A stretch of 10,336 nucleotides of DNA from an uncultured Nitrospina sp. (GTDB taxonomy: Bacteria; Nitrospinota; Nitrospinia; Nitrospinales; VA-1): contig CATMOP010000043.1 of assembly GCA_950072225.1 (NCBI GenBank), positions 1 to 10,336 on the forward strand. The letters run 5' to 3'. A program made the position numbers and the translations under genes. Below the pieces are notes generated by a model. That model had not been told where the DNA came from and ran no database searches. It saw only the letters and a list, made by a program, of their open reading frames with translations. Shown piece after piece: positions 5,846 through 10,336 of this stretch (the first letter of the stretch is position 1; the number at the start of each line of letters is the position of its first letter).

Positions 5846-7669
5846 TCATTTTTTTAAGTGGTCGGATGTCAAATGCTCGAGTTCATCCACCAATGTGGAA
5901 AATTTTTCCAATGCGGTTCGAACCGGTTCGGGTGAAAGCATATCCACCCCCGCCGATTTCAAAAGGGCTATCGGATATTTTGAACCCCCTGATTTTAAAA
6001 AACCCAGGTAGTCGTTCAACTCTGCCTCTCCCCCGGAAAGGACCCGGTCTGCCAAGGCATAAGCGGCGGAAATTCCGGTGGCATATTTATAAACATAGAA
6101 ACTGAAATAAAAATGTGGGATGCGAAAACATTCCAAGGGTAAGCAGTCATCCAGAACCACCTCAGGACCAAAATAACGCTGCAGAAGATTACTATAAATT
6201 TTTTTGAAAGATTCCAGCGTCAAAGGCTCATTACCTTCAGCCGCCTTATACACCTGATGCTCAAATTCTGCAAACATAGTCTGCCGATATAATGTACCCC
6301 GGAAATTATCGATCTCCCTGCAAACGAGATAAATTCGCATATCCGATTCAATATCCTGGCCTAGAAAATATCGGGTCAAAAGGGCTTCGTTAAAGGTGGA
6401 AGCCACCTCGGCCACAAAGATTGTGTAGTCAGAATAAAGATAAGGTTGGTTTTTCCTGGAATACAACGAATGCATTGAATGTCCCGCTTCATGGGCCAAG
6501 GTGTACACGCTGTTGATATTGTCTTCCCTGTAGTTCATGAGAATGAATGGATTCGAATCGTAACATCCGGATGAATAAGCTCCGCTCCGTTTGCCCTTGT
6601 TTTCATACCGGTCTGTCCAACGATCGGCCGTCAATCCGCGCGTCACTTGCTCGACATACTCCTCACCCAAAGGATTCAAGGCCGTACGAATTTCTTTCAC
6701 AGCCTGTTCGAAAGACATATGCCATTTGATTCCCTCCACCAGGGGGACACTGCAATCATATATATGCAGTTCATTCAGTTTTAACAGGCGTTTTCTTAAA
6801 CCAAAATATTTATAGAGCGGATCCAGGTTCTGATGTACCGATTCGATCAAGTTGTCATAAACTTCCATAGAAATATTTTCTGAAAACAACGCCTTGGCCC
6901 GGTAACTGGAAAAGTTTTTGGCCCGCGAATAAAACAAGTCCTTTTTAATGCTCCCGGCAAGCAAAGTTGAATAGGTATATTGATGCGATTCATAAGCCTT
7001 GTAGTAAGTATGAAAAGTGTCCTGCCTGACCCGGCGGTCATAATTCTGCAGAAGGCTCTGGAGATTCCCGTGAGTGAGGGAAATCGTTTGACCATTTTCA
7101 TCCTCAACCGTTCCCAGTTGCAGGTCGGCGTTATCGAGCATATCAAATACGTCCCGCATGGTCCGTCCCATTTCCCCGGAAGCGGCCAGAAGCGCCTCCT
7201 CCTTTTCAGAGAGGGTGTGCTCCCGGTAACGCAAAATCTGCTCCAGATGGAACCGGTAAAACACCAGCTCCTTTTCGGTCAAAAACCTACGCATCATGTC
7301 CTTAGGGATGGACATGATTTCTGACCGCATGAAACTGGAAGCCTTGCTCGCTTCATTGACCAGCATCATGACCTTTTCATAATTTCCCTGGTAAAGGCTG
7401 TTGGTTTTATCCTCATCATTTTTGAGATGCGCAAAGGTGTGAAGCTTTTCCAACTGGCGCGAAAAGTTCATATCAAACTCCAGGCATGCCTTGAGTTTAA
7501 GCGCAGACTCCCCCAGGGTGCCGACAAAGGAAGCGTATTTTTTTATCTCTGCTTCCAATGCGGTCAACTCTGCGTTCCAGTCAACATCGGATGAATACAG
7601 TCCTGTTAAGTCCCATTGGGACTCTACAGAAACTTCATCTCGTGTCAGGGTTCCTATTTTGGCATCCAT
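5846..7669 (-). CDS. pepF: Oligoendopeptidase F (M3B family zinc metallopeptidase)
   Basis: A cytoplasmic zinc peptidase that cuts short peptides, helping recycle products of protein breakdown. The 607-residue length is typical for PepF. The gluzincin site is clear: LAHEAGHSMHSLYS with H393, catalytic E394 and H397, and the third zinc ligand E421 in AEVASTFNE (420-428). Upstream, the long helical N-terminal half with FSRQLEKLHTFAHLKNDEDKTN (69-90) is characteristic of the M3B branch, and SGCYDSNPFILMNY (367-380) precedes the active site as in other PepF proteins. Downstream, the conserved aromatic run FYFSFYVYKYATG (520-532) and GGSKYP (561-566) complete the family pattern. All active-site residues are present, so the enzyme should be functional. 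The ATG at 7669 gives a normal N-terminus but has no clear Shine-Dalgarno sequence. It lies 51 bases after valS and is probably in the same transcript. Confidence 0.93.
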   Translation of the reverse strand: MDAKIGTLTRDEVSVESQWDLTGLYSSDVDWNAELTALEAEIKKYASFVGTLGESALKLKACLEFDMNFSRQLEKLHTFAHLKNDEDKTNSLYQGNYEKVMMLVNEASKASSFMRSEIMSIPKDMMRRFLTEKELVFYRFHLEQILRYREHTLSEKEEALLAASGEMGRTMRDVFDMLDNADLQLGTVEDENGQTISLTHGNLQSLLQNYDRRVRQDTFHTYYKAYESHQYTYSTLLAGSIKKDLFYSRAKNFSSYRAKALFSENISMEVYDNLIESVHQNLDPLYKYFGLRKRLLKLNELHIYDCSVPLVEGIKWHMSFEQAVKEIRTALNPLGEEYVEQVTRGLTADRWTDRYENKGKRSGAYSSGCYDSNPFILMNYREDNINSVYTLAHEAGHSMHSLYSRKNQPYLYSDYTIFVAEVASTFNEALLTRYFLGQDIESDMRIYLVCREIDNFRGTLYRQTMFAEFEHQVYKAAEGNEPLTLESFKKIYSNLLQRYFGPEVVLDDCLPLECFRIPHFYFSFYVYKYATGISAAYALADRVLSGGEAELNDYLGFLKSGGSKYPIALLKSAGVDMLSPEPVRTALEKFSTLVDELEHLTSDHLKK

Positions 7670-7684
7670 AATTCAGGATAGGTC

Positions 7685-7702
7685 GGGGAGCATAGATTCC
7701 CC
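7685..7702 (-). other. Small hairpin in the valS-pepF gap
   Basis: On the minus strand GGGGA and TCCCC (five pairs, 8-base loop) lie between the valS stop and the pepF start. No U-run follows, so it should not block read-through; it may only be a processing or stability element, or chance. Confidence 0.25.
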
Positions 7703-7720
7703 AAGGGTGATTAACATTCT

Positions 7721-10336
7721 TTACCGGATTGCCTGTTCTATCGTTTGCAAATGAATATCAAGTTTGGCCTGTTTTTTAGAAAGGGCCGTTTTCCTTTTCT
7801 CGTCTTTTTCGATGACTTCGGCAGGCGCCTTCTTTACAAAATTCGGGTTGGAGAGTTTCTTATCTAAAAATATGAGGTCTTTTGCAATTTTTTTCAACTC
7901 TTTTTCGATGCGTCGCTTTTCTTCCTCAAAATCCATCATGCCTTCAAGTGGAATAATCAAGTCCATTTCTCCCAATACCGAAGATGCTGAGACCTCGGGT
8001 TTTTCGATATCGAGGCCTATGGTTATTTGATCCACTCGGGCCAATTCGCGGATAAAACCAGCGTGTTTTTTCAGAGTGGCTTCCAGATCAGCACGACTGG
8101 TTTTGATTAACACGTTTAATTTCAATCCCGGATTCAGGTTCATCTCGCCGCGGATGTTGCGCACACCAGTAATGACTTCCATCACCTTTCCCATGGCCTC
8201 TTCTACTTTGGCATCGCTTCCGTCCACCCTGAATTTGGGAAAATCGCTGACCATGATACTGTCTCCATTTTTGGGCAATTTCTGCCAAATCTCTTCCGTG
8301 ATAAACGGCATAAACGGGTGCAGAAGTTTCAGGGAGGCCTCCAACACATGCAAAAGAACATTCTGTGCAGCTTTTTTTTCAGAGCCCTCGACCGCTAAAC
8401 GGGATTTGGCAAGTTCAATGTACCAGTCGCAGTATTCATTCCAGATAAACTTGTAAACAGTCAAAGCGGCATCGTTGAACTTGAAATCTTCCAAGGCCTG
8501 ATTGACTTCCCGCGTGGTATTATTCAGTCGGCTCAGGATCCACTTGTCGGCAATGGACCGGTCAGCCTGTTCATCCAATTGGCAGGTTCCTTCGTAACCT
8601 TCCAGATTCATGAATACAAACCGGGAGGCGTTCCAGAGTTTGTTGCAGAAGTTCCGGTAACCATCAATACGGTCTTCATCCAGTTTGATATCCCGACCCT
8701 GAGCGGCAAAAGCTGCCAGCGTAAACCGCAACGCATCGGTGCCATATTGTTGCATGACTTCCAGCGGATCAATCACGTTACCTTTGGTCTTGCTCATTTT
8801 CTGCCCTTCCGCATCGCGGATCAGGGCATGAATATAAACATGGCGAAAAGGCACATCACCCATGAATTTGATTCCCATCATGATCATGCGTGCCACCCAG
8901 AAAAACAGAATGTCAAACCCGGTACAAAGAACCGTTGTAGGATAAAACTTTTTCAGGGTTTCCGTTTTTTCCGGCCAGCCCAAGGTAGAAAATGGCCAGA
9001 GTGCGGAACTGAACCAGGTGTCCAGCACATCGGTTTCCTGCTCCAGATCCTTCGATGAACAGGCAGAACAACGCTCAGGAGTTTCCCGGGCAACCTGAAC
9101 TTCGCCACAGCCTTTGCAGGTCCATGCGGGAATTTGGTGCCCCCACCATATTTGCCGGGAAATGCACCAGTCACGAATATTTTCCATCCATTCAAAATAC
9201 GTGTTTTCCCAGAATTTCGGAACAATTTTAATAGAACCATTTCTCACGGCTTCCATCGCCGGTTCCGCCAAAGGCCGGGCTTTGACAAACCATTGTTTGG
9301 ACAAATAGGGCTCAACCGGCGTTTTGCACCGATAGCAATGGCCGACCGAATGGTTGAGGTCTTCTATTTTCAGCAGGACTCCCGCGTTTTTTAAATCTTG
9401 CACCAGTTTCTTTCGGCATTCAAATCGGTCCAGTCCTTCATAAGCCTTGCCGGCCTCGGAATTCATGGTGCCATCGGGAGCCATCACATTGACCGACGGA
9501 AGATTGTGGCGTCGTCCGATTTCAAAATCGTTGGGGTCATGCGCAGGAGTTACTTTAAGAGCCCCAGTGCCGAAAGAAGTATCGACATATCCGTCTTCAA
9601 TGAGGGGAATCTCCCTGTTTACTATGGGCAGGATCAACATCTTGCCCTTGAATTTCATATAACGCTCATCCTTCGGATTGACAGCCACAGCCGTATCCCC
9701 CAGCATGGTTTCCGGCCGGGTGGTGGCGATGGTGAGAAAATCATCGCCCTCTTTAAAAGCATATTTCAAATGATACAGGTGGCCCTGCGCATCCTGATAT
9801 TCCACCTCCAGGTCAGAAAGCGCCGTTTGGCAACGAGGACACCAGTTGATGATATAGTCGCCTTTGTAAATCAGCCTCTCTTCATAAAGCGTGACAAACA
9901 CCTCGCGAACCGCCTTGGACAAACCCTCGTCCATGGTGAAACGGTCCCGCTGCCAATCCAGTGAACTGCCCAGTTTTTTCAACTGTTCAGTGATGGTTCC
10001 GCCGGATTCGTTACGCCACTTCCACACCCGTTCCACAAACGCATCACGGCCCAGCGCCTGCCGGTCGGTTCCTTCCGCATGCAATTGACGCTCGACCACA
10101 TTCTGGGTGGCAATGCCGGCATGGTCCTTACCCGGCAGCCAGAGAGCCGGGTCTCCCAACATACGGTGCCAGCGAATCAGCACGTCCTCCACTGCGGCAG
10201 TAAGGGCGTGACCCACATGAAGCTCGCCGGTGACATTGGGTGGCGGCATTATGATGACGAAGGGCTGCTTTCCTGGCACAACAGAAGGTGTGAAGTAGCC
10301 GCCATCCTCCCAGAAGCGATATATACGTCCTTCCAC
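7721..10336 (-). CDS. valS: Valyl-tRNA synthetase, N-terminal end outside window
   Basis: Charges tRNA-Val with valine in the cytoplasm and hydrolyses mischarged threonine. The frame is still open at the window edge. The GTG there encodes the valine of the family's (V)EGRIYRFWE opening, so it is almost surely internal and about a dozen residues are missing. Class I features, numbered from that codon: the HIGH motif as H40-V-G-H43 after PPPNVTGEL; the editing domain from about 195 to 330 with TTRPETMLGDTAVAVNP (205-221) and HDPNDFEIG (266-274); Cys pairs at 166/169, 334/337, 407/410 and 423/426 that may bind zinc; the KMSKS loop in the variant form K513-M-S-K-T517; the anticodon-binding helices after about 595; and a C-terminal coiled coil (about 803-870) rich in Lys/Glu that grips tRNA and is specific to ValRS rather than IleRS or LeuRS. 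Total length is normal. It heads the visible valS-pepF unit. Confidence 0.97.
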   Translation of the reverse strand: MEGRIYRFWEDGGYFTPSVVPGKQPFVIIMPPPNVTGELHVGHALTAAVEDVLIRWHRMLGDPALWLPGKDHAGIATQNVVERQLHAEGTDRQALGRDAFVERVWKWRNESGGTITEQLKKLGSSLDWQRDRFTMDEGLSKAVREVFVTLYEERLIYKGDYIINWCPRCQTALSDLEVEYQDAQGHLYHLKYAFKEGDDFLTIATTRPETMLGDTAVAVNPKDERYMKFKGKMLILPIVNREIPLIEDGYVDTSFGTGALKVTPAHDPNDFEIGRRHNLPSVNVMAPDGTMNSEAGKAYEGLDRFECRKKLVQDLKNAGVLLKIEDLNHSVGHCYRCKTPVEPYLSKQWFVKARPLAEPAMEAVRNGSIKIVPKFWENTYFEWMENIRDWCISRQIWWGHQIPAWTCKGCGEVQVARETPERCSACSSKDLEQETDVLDTWFSSALWPFSTLGWPEKTETLKKFYPTTVLCTGFDILFFWVARMIMMGIKFMGDVPFRHVYIHALIRDAEGQKMSKTKGNVIDPLEVMQQYGTDALRFTLAAFAAQGRDIKLDEDRIDGYRNFCNKLWNASRFVFMNLEGYEGTCQLDEQADRSIADKWILSRLNNTTREVNQALEDFKFNDAALTVYKFIWNEYCDWYIELAKSRLAVEGSEKKAAQNVLLHVLEASLKLLHPFMPFITEEIWQKLPKNGDSIMVSDFPKFRVDGSDAKVEEAMGKVMEVITGVRNIRGEMNLNPGLKLNVLIKTSRADLEATLKKHAGFIRELARVDQITIGLDIEKPEVSASSVLGEMDLIIPLEGMMDFEEEKRRIEKELKKIAKDLIFLDKKLSNPNFVKKAPAEVIEKDEKRKTALSKKQAKLDIHLQTIEQAIR

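Noticed and set aside
9398..9964. 188-codon plus-strand frame opposite valS (also 8579-9058)
   Set aside because: Both are antisense to well-conserved ValRS motifs and show no family features; shadows.
10334..10336. GTG at the window edge as the true valS start
   Set aside because: Family alignment from memory places a short N-terminal segment before this valine; the gene simply runs out of the window.

Overview
The window holds eight protein genes, two of them cut by the window edges, plus one candidate mini-gene and one strongly folded non-coding element. The best clue to the organism is the first gene. It encodes the SucC-like subunit of ATP-citrate lyase, the citrate-cleaving enzyme of the reductive TCA cycle. 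A cell-wall carboxypeptidase with a signal peptide and a short outer-membrane-type lipoprotein point to a Gram-negative cell. Together with the moderate base composition, this fits a CO2-fixing chemolithoautotroph, for example of the Nitrospinota or Nitrospirota type. The phylum is inference; a Gram-negative autotroph is the safer statement.

Layout: (1) Bases 2-1111, plus strand: 3' part of aclB. (2) Bases 1112-1307, between convergent genes: no gene, but a 125-base element closed by a long imperfect stem and containing three inner helices. (3) Bases 1308-3322, minus strand: a BamE/SmpA-like lipoprotein, a PfkB-family sugar/nucleoside kinase and a four-helix membrane protein of unknown function. 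The membrane protein and the kinase look co-transcribed (44-base gap). (4) Bases 3430-4950, plus strand: a PBP4-type D-Ala-D-Ala carboxypeptidase, divergent from the membrane-protein gene. (5) Bases 5015-10336, minus strand: valS (5' end outside), pepF and an unrecognised Asn/Gln/Gly/Arg-rich protein. They are separated by 51 and 72 bases and read as one operon.

Most genes are housekeeping: carbon fixation, envelope upkeep, tRNA charging and peptide turnover. No mobile element, CRISPR array, tRNA or rRNA was seen. The parts worth a second look are the folded element after aclB, the disordered protein at the end of the valS-pepF operon, and the possible 12-16 codon leader frame whose stop overlaps that protein's TTG start. 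No intergenic stretch exceeds 300 bases.
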